DNA of 64,000 nt, taken from the NCBI RefSeq assembly GCF_900108585.1, contig NZ_UESZ01000001.1:3286001-3350000 (forward strand). The letters run 5' to 3'. A program made the position numbers and the translations under genes. A model generated the notes under the pieces. It had not been told where the DNA came from. It made no database searches and saw nothing but the letters and a program-made list of their open reading frames with translations. Positions 56,941 to 64,000 of the stretch are shown here, one piece after another. The stretch's first letter is position 1, and each line of letters starts with the position of its first letter. The stretch is from Branchiibius hedensis. Its GTDB lineage: Bacteria > Actinomycetota > Actinomycetes > Actinomycetales > Dermatophilaceae.

Positions 56941-58193
56941 CAGCTGCACCCCAGTGGGTTGGACTGACACGCCGCCTGCTGGACCCGCAAGTTGGTGACG
57001 ATCTGCTGGGCGTCCTCGGAGGAGGAAGCGTAGATGGTGTCGTTGACCTGCTGGCGGAACGCGCTGGGCAGATCGGTCAGCGCGATGTCCGTGCGCTCCT
57101 TGACCGAATGGAGCCGGATCGGCCCGATGTCTTGCGAAACCCCTTGGAAGATGGCGACATTGCCGTCTGCGGAACCGACGTAGTACTGCTGTTGGGTCCA
57201 GGCGTACCCGAAGTACGTGGCCAGCCCGAGGACCGCGGCGACCACAGCAGCAACAACACTCCAGCGCAGCCAACGGGGCCGACGCGACTGCTCGGCCAAC
57301 TCCAACTCGTCGGTGGCTTCCTGCTCCGGCAACGGATCGGACAGCGACCGTCGCAGGGCAGCGGCCTTCTCCGCGGGGGTGCGGGGTTCGGGCGAGGACG
57401 GATCACCGACGGTGCGGGTCGCGGCGGCACCGACCACCGTGGGGTCCTGGGTGGCCGAGTCGTCATCACCTTCGACGACATCGGCGACGACCACCGTCAC
57501 GTTGTCCCGGGTGGAGGCGCGTAAGGCGATCTCGATGAGTCGGTCCGCGGCCTCCTCGACGGTGTCGGCGGTGCGGACGATCTCCTCGATCGTGCTCCCG
57601 GCGACGTAGTCCGACAGGCCGTCGGAGCACAGCAGGTAGCGGTCCCCGACTTTGGCCTCGCGCAGCGACAGATCGGGCTCGTCGTCGGGTCGACCGGTGA
57701 GGACCCGGGTGACCAGCGAACGCTGCGGATGGTGGACGGCCTGGTCCGCGGTGATCCGACCCTCGTCCAGCAGCGACTGGACGAACGAATGGTCCTTGGT
57801 GATCTGGGTGAAGGTGCCATCGCGCAACAGATAGGCGCGGCTGTCACCGATGTTGGCCAGGGCCAACATGTCCCCGGACCGCACGAGCGCGATCAACGTG
57901 GTGCCCATGCCGTCCAGGTCGGCGTTGGCGGTCATGTAGTCGGTCAGCCGGGCGTTGGCGCCGGCCACGGAATCACCGAGGTCGCGCAGGACGTCATCGG
58001 CGCCGTGCGAGTCGTCGTCCAACTCCAGCAGGTGCGCGACCACGGTGGAACTGGCCACGTCACCGGCCGCGTGACCGCCCATACCGTCGGCCAGGATCAG
58101 CAGGTCCGGGCTGGCGTAGGCGGAGTCCTCGTTGCGCGCCTTGGAGCCCAGGCCCAGATCGGACCGCGCGGCGTACCGCAGAGCGATGCTCAT
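56940..58193 (-). CDS. pstP: PP2C-type protein phosphatase PstP
   Basis: A 417-residue phosphatase. The N-terminal PP2C domain has the metal-binding residues in RNEDSAY (Asp23), LADGMGGHAAGD (Asp36), and SDGLSDY and DNVTVVVAD further along. A linker of about 75 residues leads to a membrane helix (WSVVAAVVAAVLGLATYFGYAW, about residues 308-330) and an extracellular tail. It removes phosphates placed by PknB and is in turn phosphorylated by it. ATGA and TGATG overlaps couple it to fhaB and rodA. Confidence 0.96.
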   Translation of the reverse strand: MSIALRYAARSDLGLGSKARNEDSAYASPDLLILADGMGGHAAGDVASSTVVAHLLELDDDSHGADDVLRDLGDSVAGANARLTDYMTANADLDGMGTTLIALVRSGDMLALANIGDSRAYLLRDGTFTQITKDHSFVQSLLDEGRITADQAVHHPQRSLVTRVLTGRPDDEPDLSLREAKVGDRYLLCSDGLSDYVAGSTIEEIVRTADTVEEAADRLIEIALRASTRDNVTVVVADVVEGDDDSATQDPTVVGAAATRTVGDPSSPEPRTPAEKAAALRRSLSDPLPEQEATDELELAEQSRRPRWLRWSVVAAVVAAVLGLATYFGYAWTQQQYYVGSADGNVAIFQGVSQDIGPIRLHSVKERTDIALTDLPSAFRQQVNDTIYASSSEDAQQIVTNLRVQQAACQSNPLGCS

Positions 58194-58657
58194 CGCACCT
58201 CGAGGACGGTCTGCCCGATCCGGATCTCGCTGCCCTGCTTCAACGCGGCGTGCTCGCTGATCCGGCGGTCCTCGACGAAGGTGCCGTTCGTGGAGCCCAG
58301 GTCATCGGCGTACCACTGCAGGCCGTCGCGGTAGATGCGGGTGTGCCGCCCGCTGGCGAAGTCGTCGCTCAGGACCAGGCTGCACTCGGGGTTGCGACCG
58401 ATCAGGATCGGTGTGTCGCCCAGGGGGATGCGGCTGCCGCGCATCGAACCGTCGGTCACCATCAGATGGGTCGGGCCGCTGGCGCGCTTGCGGCGCTGCG
58501 CCCGCTCGCGAGGTACGGCGCTCGCGGCCGTCGCGCCGCGCGTCACCACCCGGGTGCCGTAGAGGTCGTTGCGCAGCACGAGGGCGATCGCGATGACGAA
58601 CGCCCAGATGGCGATCAACACGCCGAACCGGATCAGCGTGATGGTCAGTTCGCTCAT
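58190..58657 (-). CDS. fhaB: FHA-domain protein FhaB (FipA-like)
   Basis: A 155-residue protein with an N-terminal membrane helix (LIRFGVLIAIWAFVIAIALVL), a basic linker and a C-terminal FHA domain: PILIGRNPECSLVLSDDFASGRHTRIYRDGLQWYADDLGSTNGTFVEDRRI. The phosphothreonine-contacting Arg in GRNP and Ser-Gly-Arg-His are present. FhaB (FipA) links PknA/PknB signalling to FtsZ. It overlaps pstP by ATGA and follows fhaA by 25 nt. Confidence 0.95.
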   Translation of the reverse strand: MSELTITLIRFGVLIAIWAFVIAIALVLRNDLYGTRVVTRGATAASAVPRERAQRRKRASGPTHLMVTDGSMRGSRIPLGDTPILIGRNPECSLVLSDDFASGRHTRIYRDGLQWYADDLGSTNGTFVEDRRISEHAALKQGSEIRIGQTVLEVR

Positions 58658-58682
58658 GCAGCACCTCTGGGGGGTTGCCCGC

Positions 58683-59606
58683 TCACCGGCGGGACCCGTC
58701 GCCGTACGTCATGCTGGTGCGCCCGATGGTGATCCGGTCACCGTTCCGCAACCGCGCGGAGGTGATCTGGTCGCCGTTGACGTAGGTGCCGTTGGTGGAG
58801 CCGAGGTCGCGCACGGAGGCGACCTTGTGCGGGCCGTCGTTGGTCACCCGGATCTCACTGTGCCGCCGGGAGACGCCCGGGTCGGAGATGATGATGTCGG
58901 CTTCCTCGTCACGGCCAAGGACGGTGATCGCACCGGCCAGTTCGTAGCGTTCGCCCTGGATGACCAGGTACGGGCGGGCCTGGAACTGGCGGGGAGCCGC
59001 GGCGTACGGGTCGCGCTCGTCGACCTCGTCCTGCCAGGTGTTCGCGTTGAAGTCGGGCTCGTCGTACTGCGGGGCGTTGAACGGTGACTGGTCCTCGACC
59101 CGTTCGTCGAACGTCTCGACCGGCGGTTGCTGCCACTGGGCGTACGCCGCGCCCAGACCCGCCGGCCGGACGTTGAACGGCTCGTCGGAGGCAGCCTCGG
59201 CGCTCGCGGGTGCTTCGTTCATCGCCGCGGGGTCCTTGGCGATGGAGGGCCGCAACCGGAAGACGCCGGTCTCCAGGGTGTCGTCCAACTCGAAGGTGAC
59301 CGCCCACGGTCCGCGCGCGGCGTACCGCTGGGTGTCGGCGTGCTCGGCGGTGGCCGCGATCAGCTGGTCGGCCAGGCCCTTCTCGTCCTTGGTGAGCTCC
59401 GCGTGGTCCTCGGTGGACAGGTAGACGGTGAAGACGTTGGGCACCACCGGCTGCTCACCCCGCTTGGTGCGCGAGGCGGTGTCGTCCATTGCGCCGCGGA
59501 TGGCGCTGGCGATCTCGACCGGTTGCACTGTGGAGCGGAACGCCCGGGCGAAGGCAGAGTTCACGCTCTTGTCGAGGCGCCTTTCCAGCTTCTCGAACAC
59601 ACCCAT
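58683..59606 (-). CDS. fhaA: FHA-domain protein FhaA
   Basis: A 307-residue protein with an N-terminal DUF3662 domain (MGVFEKLERRLDKSVNSAFARAFRSTVQPVEIASAIRGAMDD, residues about 1-120), an acidic disordered middle, and a C-terminal FHA domain ITVLGRDEEADIIISDPGVSRRHSEI...DLGSTNGTYVNG (about 215-300). FhaA binds phosphorylated partners such as the MviN pseudokinase domain and controls peptidoglycan export. It is the first gene of the minus-strand operon that runs to pknB, 180 nt from tRNA-Leu, as in mycobacteria. Confidence 0.96.
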   Translation of the reverse strand: MGVFEKLERRLDKSVNSAFARAFRSTVQPVEIASAIRGAMDDTASRTKRGEQPVVPNVFTVYLSTEDHAELTKDEKGLADQLIAATAEHADTQRYAARGPWAVTFELDDTLETGVFRLRPSIAKDPAAMNEAPASAEAASDEPFNVRPAGLGAAYAQWQQPPVETFDERVEDQSPFNAPQYDEPDFNANTWQDEVDERDPYAAAPRQFQARPYLVIQGERYELAGAITVLGRDEEADIIISDPGVSRRHSEIRVTNDGPHKVASVRDLGSTNGTYVNGDQITSARLRNGDRITIGRTSMTYGDGSRR

Positions 59607-59785
59607 GTCTGGCCTCCCGGTCGGTGCCGCGCGCGTTGTGCGTGACGGCTGCCCTGGGCGTTGGCGCAGGGCACGATCATGGTAACTGCGCTAGGTGTGG
59701 CGATCGGCGAGCCGCGCTGGACCCGAGCTGGGCGCCACTCAGTTTGGTGAATCGGCCGATGAACAGGCACACTAGACCGGCACTC

Positions 59786-59869
59786 GCGCGAGTGGCGGAA
59801 TAGGCAGACGCGCACGGTTCAGGTCCGTGTGCCCGAAAGGGCGTGGGGGTTCAACTCCCCCCTCGCGCA
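59786..59869 (+). tRNA. tRNA-Leu (anticodon CAG)
   Basis: An 84-nt tRNA with a long variable arm, as expected for leucine. The acceptor stem GCGCGAG/CTCGCGC, the D arm GTGGCGGAATAGGCAGACGC, the anticodon loop TTCAGGT (CAG at 59820-59822), a variable stem GCCC...GGGC and T arm GGGGGTTCAACTCCCCC are all visible. The discriminator base is A and CCA is not encoded. It reads CUG, the main leucine codon at this GC content. Its place upstream of fhaA matches mycobacteria. Confidence 0.97.
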
Positions 59870-59878
59870 CAGATCAGC

Positions 59879-59907
59879 AGACCCCGGTCCTCATGGGCCG
59901 GGGTCTT
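59879..59907 (+). terminator. Terminator after tRNA-Leu
   Basis: AGACCCCGGTCC (59879-59890) pairs with GGGCCGGGGTCTT (59895-59907) around TCAT and is followed by TGTTGTTGG, a good intrinsic terminator 10 nt after the tRNA. Confidence 0.85.
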
Positions 59908-60081
59908 GTTGTTGGTCCCGTCTTCGGCCCGCGGATCTGGGAGCGATCGAGACGTTTGCTGCCGCCGATGTCTCCTGGATCCCGGATCTCTCCTAGAACC
60001 TGACCACTGCGCTTCCCGGTACGCCGATCGCGGGCTGGCCGTGTGAGTAGACGCACGCCGGTTCGGCTGGCGAGCCCTCCT

Positions 60082-60095
60082 ACTACAGATGTAGT
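60082..60095. promoter_or_regulatory. BlaI/MecI-type palindrome upstream of an ABC-2-like gene
   Basis: ACTACAGATGTAGT is a perfect inverted repeat (ACTACA-GA-TGTAGT), 59 nt before the following ATG. It resembles the TACTACA-N2-TGTAGTA operators described for BlaI-family repressors. No blaI gene is in the window. A partial copy GATGTAG lies at 60103-60109. Confidence 0.6.
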
Positions 60096-60153
60096 GTCGA
60101 AATGATGTAGGGGTGCCCTTGCGCCCGAACAACTCTTGGCCGTAGGAAGTTTC

Positions 60154-61290
60154 ATGCCCCGCGAACCCAAACACGCTGCTCCGACGTTTGCCGAAGAGCT
60201 GCGCGATTCCATCGATGCCCGCACCGTCGTGCTGATGATCGGCGTCCTGCTCCTTCAGGTCGCGTTCATCTGGTCCTACGTCGGGGCGTTCCACGAGCCG
60301 AAGCCGAAGGATGTGCCGGTTGCGGTGGTCGCGCCCACCCAGCAGGTCGGCGAGCAGACCGTGGCCAAGCTCAACGGCATCGACGGCTCGCCGGTTAAGG
60401 CGCATGTCGTCGCCAGTGAGGCGGCCGCTCGGCAGCAGATCAAGGACGTCGAGGTGAGCGCGGCCTTCGTGATCAACCCCTCGGGCACGCAGGACACCCT
60501 GCTCGTGGCCAGCGGAGGCGGCACGTCGGTTGTCACCAGCATGGAAACGCTGTTCACCCAGGCGACCGCGACACAGCAGCGCACGATCAAGTCCGTGGAC
60601 GTCGTACCTCTGCAATCGGGTGACGGGCGCGGTCTGACCGGGTTCTACCTGGCGATCGGCTGGATGGTCGGCGGTTACCTGGTGGCCTCACTGCTGGGTG
60701 TCGCCAAGGGCACCCGGGCGCACAACCTGACCCGCGCCTCCGCCCGAGTGCTGGGTCTACTGCCCTACGCCTTCCTGTCCGGTCTCGGCGGCGCCCTGGT
60801 CGTCGACCAGGGGTTGGGGGCCATCACCGGCCACTTCTGGGCGTTGGTCGGGATCGGGACGTTGGTGTCGTACGCCGCGAGCAGCGTGACCATCGCCTTC
60901 CAATCCTTCCTGGGGGTGCTGGGGATCGGACTTGCCGTGCTGCTCTTCGTGGTGCTGGGTAACCCCAGCGCGGGCGGCGCCTACCAGACCGATGTGCTGC
61001 CGACCTTCTGGCGGGTCATCGGCGATTGGCTGCCGAACGGGTCAGCGACAGAGGCGATCCGACGGGTCGTCTACTTCGACGGGGCAGGTGTGTGGCCGTT
61101 CCTGGTGACGATCCTGGTGTGGGCACTCGCCGGAATCATCCTCACCTTCCTGGGCACCAAACTGCTGGCCGATGAAGAGCACCTGAGCGTGTTGTTGCCA
61201 GAGGCCGAGGAAGAACTGGACGAGTTGCGGCGCGCCGCAGAGCACGCCCCGGACGCGACTACTGCGGAAGGTGCTGCTCCAACCAGCTGA
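60154..61290 (+). CDS. ABC-2/YhgE-Pip-like membrane protein
   Basis: The 378-residue protein has one helix near the start (TVVLMIGVLLLQVAFIWSYVGAF, about 23-45), an extracellular domain of about 120 residues (VPVAVVAPTQQVGEQTVAKLNGI...), and then five helices from about residue 170. The tail is acidic and cytoplasmic (LLPEAEEELDELRR). This layout is that of ABC-2-type export permeases and YhgE/Pip proteins; no ATPase gene is adjacent. The substrate is unknown. It is preceded by a BlaI-type palindrome and by GTAGGAAG. Its last 32 nt overlap the end of the converging lipase gene. Confidence 0.78.
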   Translation: MPREPKHAAPTFAEELRDSIDARTVVLMIGVLLLQVAFIWSYVGAFHEPKPKDVPVAVVAPTQQVGEQTVAKLNGIDGSPVKAHVVASEAAARQQIKDVEVSAAFVINPSGTQDTLLVASGGGTSVVTSMETLFTQATATQQRTIKSVDVVPLQSGDGRGLTGFYLAIGWMVGGYLVASLLGVAKGTRAHNLTRASARVLGLLPYAFLSGLGGALVVDQGLGAITGHFWALVGIGTLVSYAASSVTIAFQSFLGVLGIGLAVLLFVVLGNPSAGGAYQTDVLPTFWRVIGDWLPNGSATEAIRRVVYFDGAGVWPFLVTILVWALAGIILTFLGTKLLADEEHLSVLLPEAEEELDELRRAAEHAPDATTAEGAAPTS

Positions 61291-62185
61291 GGACACCCTC
61301 GGTGACCTCGTCGCGGTTGGTCTCGTTGAGCAGTTCGTGGCGGGCGCCGGGGTAGAGGATCACCGTGACGTCAGTGACGCCGAGCTTCTCGTACTGCGCG
61401 CCGACGGCCTCGACGCCCTTGCCGTTGTCGCCAACCGGGTCTTTGTCGCCCGCGATCAGCAGGATCGGCAGGTCGCGGCGCACCGTGGCGACGTGCTCCT
61501 CGGAGTTGATCCGGTCCAACCCGGAGAGCAGGTCGGCGTAGAAGCCGGAACTGAACACCTTGCCGCAGTGCGGATCCGCGATGTAGGCGTCGACCTCGGC
61601 CTCGTCGCGCGACAACCAGTCGAAGTCGGTGCGGTTGGGCTTGAACGCCTTGTTGTACTCGCCGAAGACCAGTTTGTTCATCAGCGGACTCGGTGTGCGC
61701 TTGCCGCGGACCTTGGACTCCAGGGTGGCGACGACCTTGCCGGCCTTGCCGAGAAGGCCGGGGTCACCTGCCGTGCCCGAGACGATCAGCGCGGAGATGT
61801 CGTCGCTGTGCTTGGTCGCGAAGTGTCGGGCCAGCATCGAGCCCATGCTGTGCCCGAAGAGCACCCTGGGGAGGCCGGGGAACTCGTCGCTGGCCTTGTC
61901 GAAGACCGTCACGAAGTCCTCGGCGACCGTGTCGAAGCCGTCGCCGTCCGCGAGGTACCCCACCCCGGTCGTCTCGGAGGTGACGCCGTGACCACGGTGA
62001 TCCTCGGCGTACACCGCGTAGCCATGGTCTGTGAGGGCCTGGGCGAAGCGTTCGTAACGGCCGGCGTGCTCGGCCATCCCGTGCGCGATCTGCACGATCG
62101 CGGTCGGCTCGCCGTCGGGCAGCCAGCGGTAGACGTGGAGCTGGGTGCCGTCGCCGGCGGTCAGGGTGAGCGTGTCGGAGCGCAT
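61259..62185 (-). CDS. Monoacylglycerol-lipase-like alpha/beta hydrolase
   Basis: A 308-residue hydrolase of the serine aminopeptidase S33/monoacylglycerol lipase group. The oxyanion motif IAHGMAEHAGRYERF, nucleophile elbow LFGHSMGSML, the acidic residue in LLIAGDKDPVGDNG and the histidine in YPGARHELLNETNRDEV complete a catalytic triad. Such enzymes release fatty acids from mono- or diacylglycerols or lysophospholipids. ATG 62185 is preferred over an upstream TTG. It lies 35 nt after the ABM-domain gene on the same strand. Confidence 0.92.
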   Translation of the reverse strand: MRSDTLTLTAGDGTQLHVYRWLPDGEPTAIVQIAHGMAEHAGRYERFAQALTDHGYAVYAEDHRGHGVTSETTGVGYLADGDGFDTVAEDFVTVFDKASDEFPGLPRVLFGHSMGSMLARHFATKHSDDISALIVSGTAGDPGLLGKAGKVVATLESKVRGKRTPSPLMNKLVFGEYNKAFKPNRTDFDWLSRDEAEVDAYIADPHCGKVFSSGFYADLLSGLDRINSEEHVATVRRDLPILLIAGDKDPVGDNGKGVEAVGAQYEKLGVTDVTVILYPGARHELLNETNRDEVTEGVLSWLEQHLPQ

Positions 62186-62220
62186 GCTCAAAACCTACGC
62201 TGTCCCCGCCGGGCGCGGGG

Positions 62221-62517
62221 TCAGTCCTCGACGGGCACCAGTGGGTGGATCGCGACGTCGCCGGCCAGCGCGCCATCGGCCGCCGCGAACGCCTCAGCCA
62301 GATGGGGTGAACGCATGTGCTCATCGAGCGCGGCCTGATCACGCCACCGTTCCACGGTCACAAACGTGTTGGGCGCGGCGGCCGACTCGAAGAGGTCGTA
62401 GGACACGCAACCCTCCTCCTGCCGGGTCTGCTCGACCAGCGCGCTGAGCGCGGCGCGAATCGCGTCGGCAGCCTCGGGCTTGGCGGGAATGGTGGCAACG
62501 ACCTGCAGATCCGACAC
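62221..62517 (-). CDS. ABM-domain protein (antibiotic biosynthesis monooxygenase/YgiN-like)
   Basis: A 98-residue protein with the ABM dimeric alpha/beta fold: VVATIPAKPEAADAIRAALSALVEQTRQEEGCVSYDLFES, NTFVTVERWRDQAALDEHMRSPHLAEAF. Proteins of this type include quinone- and aromatic-ring-modifying monooxygenases without cofactor, and many of unknown function. GTG 62517 was chosen because GAGGAG lies upstream; a start 14 codons earlier is possible. It is probably cotranscribed with the lipase gene. Confidence 0.82.
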   Translation of the reverse strand: MSDLQVVATIPAKPEAADAIRAALSALVEQTRQEEGCVSYDLFESAAAPNTFVTVERWRDQAALDEHMRSPHLAEAFAAADGALAGDVAIHPLVPVED

Positions 62518-62641
62518 GGTGCTCTCCTCGCTGAGATGGACTGCGATCACGCTACTCACCGCGCGGGGTTCAAGGCCGCCACTTTGGGCGGTATCCAGCC
62601 GGTTGCGGGAGAAGATGAGGTCACGAAGGGGGTGTGGCCGG

Positions 62642-63715
62642 ATGTGGCTGTTGTTCGTCGCGTGGACGCTGTTGGTGGTCGCCTTGACCTGGTGGCTGAC
62701 CCGTCACTTCGACGTACGCCGATCGCCTGGTCAGCAGCCCAGCGGCGGCGATGTGTTCGCTGAGGCCCGTGACGTGTTGAGCACGGCGGTCGACGGCACC
62801 GACACGGATTTGCCGGCTCGGGTGGGGCGGCGCCAGTCCTTCCTGGGTATCCAGCAGCAGGCAGAGACCCAGGCGGCGGCCGCGGCGATCGTGCAGGGCC
62901 ATCGCGCGCTGCGGGAGATCCCGGGCTATCTGCGGCGGACCGCGGACGAGGACGGCGTGACGCCGGAGCAACGCTTCGCGGGGATCGTGCAAGCGGCGCA
63001 GAACGTGCTGCGAGAAGCCGAAGCGGCCAGCTTCGTCAGTGACACAACCACCTTGCGAGCCTTAGAGCAGTACGCGAAGTCGCAATGGTCGCAACAGGAT
63101 CCGTTGGATCTCGATCCGCAGCAGTCGATGGAGAGGGTGAGCGTTCTCGCCGACGTGGACCCACCCGGCCCGCTCGTCGTGACGGGCTACCGACACTCGG
63201 AGCTGCTCGCGGCGCAGCGCGAGTTGACGCGTAGCGGCCGTCCGCGGGACGCCGCGCAACTGCAGGAGTGGGTCGCGAGCACCACCCGCAGCGAGCAGGA
63301 GGCCGTCGTCGACCGGGCGCAGGAGGTGGTCACGGCGTGCCGGCAACAACACTTGTCGTGGGGCGACGGTCGGGTGCAGGAAGCGATGTTCCGGCTACGG
63401 GAAGCGCTGCTCGAAGCCTCCAGCCAGCAACGCAACCAGGACGCGAATCTGGCCGACTACCAGGCAGATTGGCTCGGCGAAGTGATCCTGACCCTCGGCC
63501 GGACCGGCTCCGGTGACATCGCTGCTGGATTGAGCCGGTCCAGGGAGTGGCTCACCGCCGTGCAGGCGGCAAGCCTCGCGCACGACGCCCAGCGCCTCGA
63601 TCGAATCTGTCGGCAACCTGCGCAGTACCCGCCGGGCACCCGGCAGAAGGAGACCGCCGAACTCGTGGCGACGGTCGAGCGCATGCGGGAGGAGACCCGC
63701 CGCGCCCGCCGATGA
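62642..63715 (+). CDS. Membrane-anchored helical protein of unknown function
   Basis: A 357-residue protein with one N-terminal helix (MWLLFVAWTLLVVALTWWL), a short linker, and then about 330 residues of mainly alpha-helical, Gln-, Ala- and Arg-rich sequence (QQAETQAAAAAIVQGHRALREIPGYLRRT, ALLEASSQQRNQDANLADYQADWLGEVILTL). I recognise no family and see no catalytic motif. The start follows AAGGGGGTG. It converges with the acetyltransferase gene. Confidence 0.72.
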   Translation: MWLLFVAWTLLVVALTWWLTRHFDVRRSPGQQPSGGDVFAEARDVLSTAVDGTDTDLPARVGRRQSFLGIQQQAETQAAAAAIVQGHRALREIPGYLRRTADEDGVTPEQRFAGIVQAAQNVLREAEAASFVSDTTTLRALEQYAKSQWSQQDPLDLDPQQSMERVSVLADVDPPGPLVVTGYRHSELLAAQRELTRSGRPRDAAQLQEWVASTTRSEQEAVVDRAQEVVTACRQQHLSWGDGRVQEAMFRLREALLEASSQQRNQDANLADYQADWLGEVILTLGRTGSGDIAAGLSRSREWLTAVQAASLAHDAQRLDRICRQPAQYPPGTRQKETAELVATVERMREETRRARR

Positions 63716-63720
63716 CGGGT

Positions 63721-64000
63721 TCAGTGCAGGTCGAGCTCCAGATGCCAGGACTGGGTGCGGTAGCTGGTCACCCAACCCATCGAGGTGTAGAGGCCGTCGG
63801 CTCCGGTCGGTGAGTCCGCATCCACCTCCAGGCCGACGCGATTGCCACCGCGCTTGGCAGTTTCTGAAATGACTTTGTTGAGAAGGGATTTGGCGACCCC
63901 ACGGCCACGGGCCCGGCGATGCACACCGATGTAATCGACGTACGTACCTTCGAATCCGTCCGCGTCCTCGGGCAGCACGGTGGTGACGACGGCCCCCGCC
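63721..64000 (-). CDS. GNAT-family acetyltransferase, C-terminal part (5' end outside window)
   Basis: The frame is open to the window edge. The last 93 residues contain the acetyl-CoA binding motif of the GNAT fold, YIGVHRRARGRGVAKSLLNKVI, then VGLEVDADSPTGADGLYTSMGWVTSYRTQSWHLEL. This transfers an acetyl group to an amine or protein N-terminus; the substrate is not evident. The promoter and start lie outside the window. Confidence 0.88.
   Translation of the reverse strand, partial: AGAVVTTVLPEDADGFEGTYVDYIGVHRRARGRGVAKSLLNKVISETAKRGGNRVGLEVDADSPTGADGLYTSMGWVTSYRTQSWHLELDLH

Noticed and set aside
1-64000. CRISPR arrays, rRNA genes or prophage
   Set aside because: No regularly spaced repeats, rRNA-like sequence or phage structural genes were found. 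The repeated 14-mers are spaced by kilobases and fit operators.

Overview
The window is chromosomal DNA of a high-GC Gram-positive bacterium (Actinomycetota). The evidence is the GC-rich third codon positions, many GTG starts, and the conserved block ppiA - rhomboid - crgA - DUF881 - pabA - pknB - pbpA - rodA - pstP - fhaB - fhaA - tRNA-Leu, which in actinobacteria lies close to the chromosome origin. I cannot name the genus. A non-mycobacterial lineage is likely, because pknA is missing from its usual place next to pknB and the transporter is not Mce-type.

About 1-42 kb is a dense catabolic island for the last steroid rings and a short steroid side chain. It holds clear counterparts of the mycobacterial KstR2 regulon: ipdA, ipdB, ipdC, ipdF, echA20, fadD3, fadA6, fadE30 and FadE31/32-like dehydrogenases. 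It also holds an igr-like operon (ChsE-type dehydrogenases, ChsH1, ChsH2, Ltp2), a FadA5-like thiolase, EchA19- and Hsd4A-like enzymes, further acyl-CoA ligases and a KstR2-family regulator. Six copies of a 14-bp operator matching AnCAAGnnCTTGnT sit in the intergenic regions and tie ten transcription units together. The igr-like operon is separate: a KstR-like TetR gene is divergent from it, with a different 20-bp palindrome between them. Genes for opening rings A and B (KstD, KshAB, HsaA-D), Cyp125 and Mce4 are not in the window. What is present is a LIV-type ABC transporter (livK, livH, a fused livM-livG, livF) under a KstR2 operator and followed directly by kstR2. This suggests uptake of a small, partly degraded steroid such as HIP. 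The kstR2 frame is broken by one base at a C3G5 tract that also fits a -1 slippery heptamer.

About 42-48 kb holds mixed genes: a small membrane protein, a SAM-IV-like riboswitch ahead of a DUF1684 gene, an XRE-type regulator, dinB with an SOS box on its start codon, and a membrane-anchored protein with LEA-like repeats.

About 47.5-60 kb is the cell-division and signalling block. Peptidoglycan synthesis (PbpA, RodA), the PASTA kinase PknB with its phosphatase PstP, and the FHA adaptors FhaA and FhaB lie in one minus-strand operon. CrgA, DUF881 and PabA flank it. A palindromic pair of DnaA-box-like sequences follows the rhomboid gene. The window ends with an ABC-2-like membrane protein behind a BlaI-type palindrome, a monoacylglycerol-lipase-like hydrolase, an ABM-domain protein, a coiled membrane-anchored protein and a truncated GNAT acetyltransferase. 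No insertion sequences, integrases, CRISPR arrays or rRNA genes were seen.
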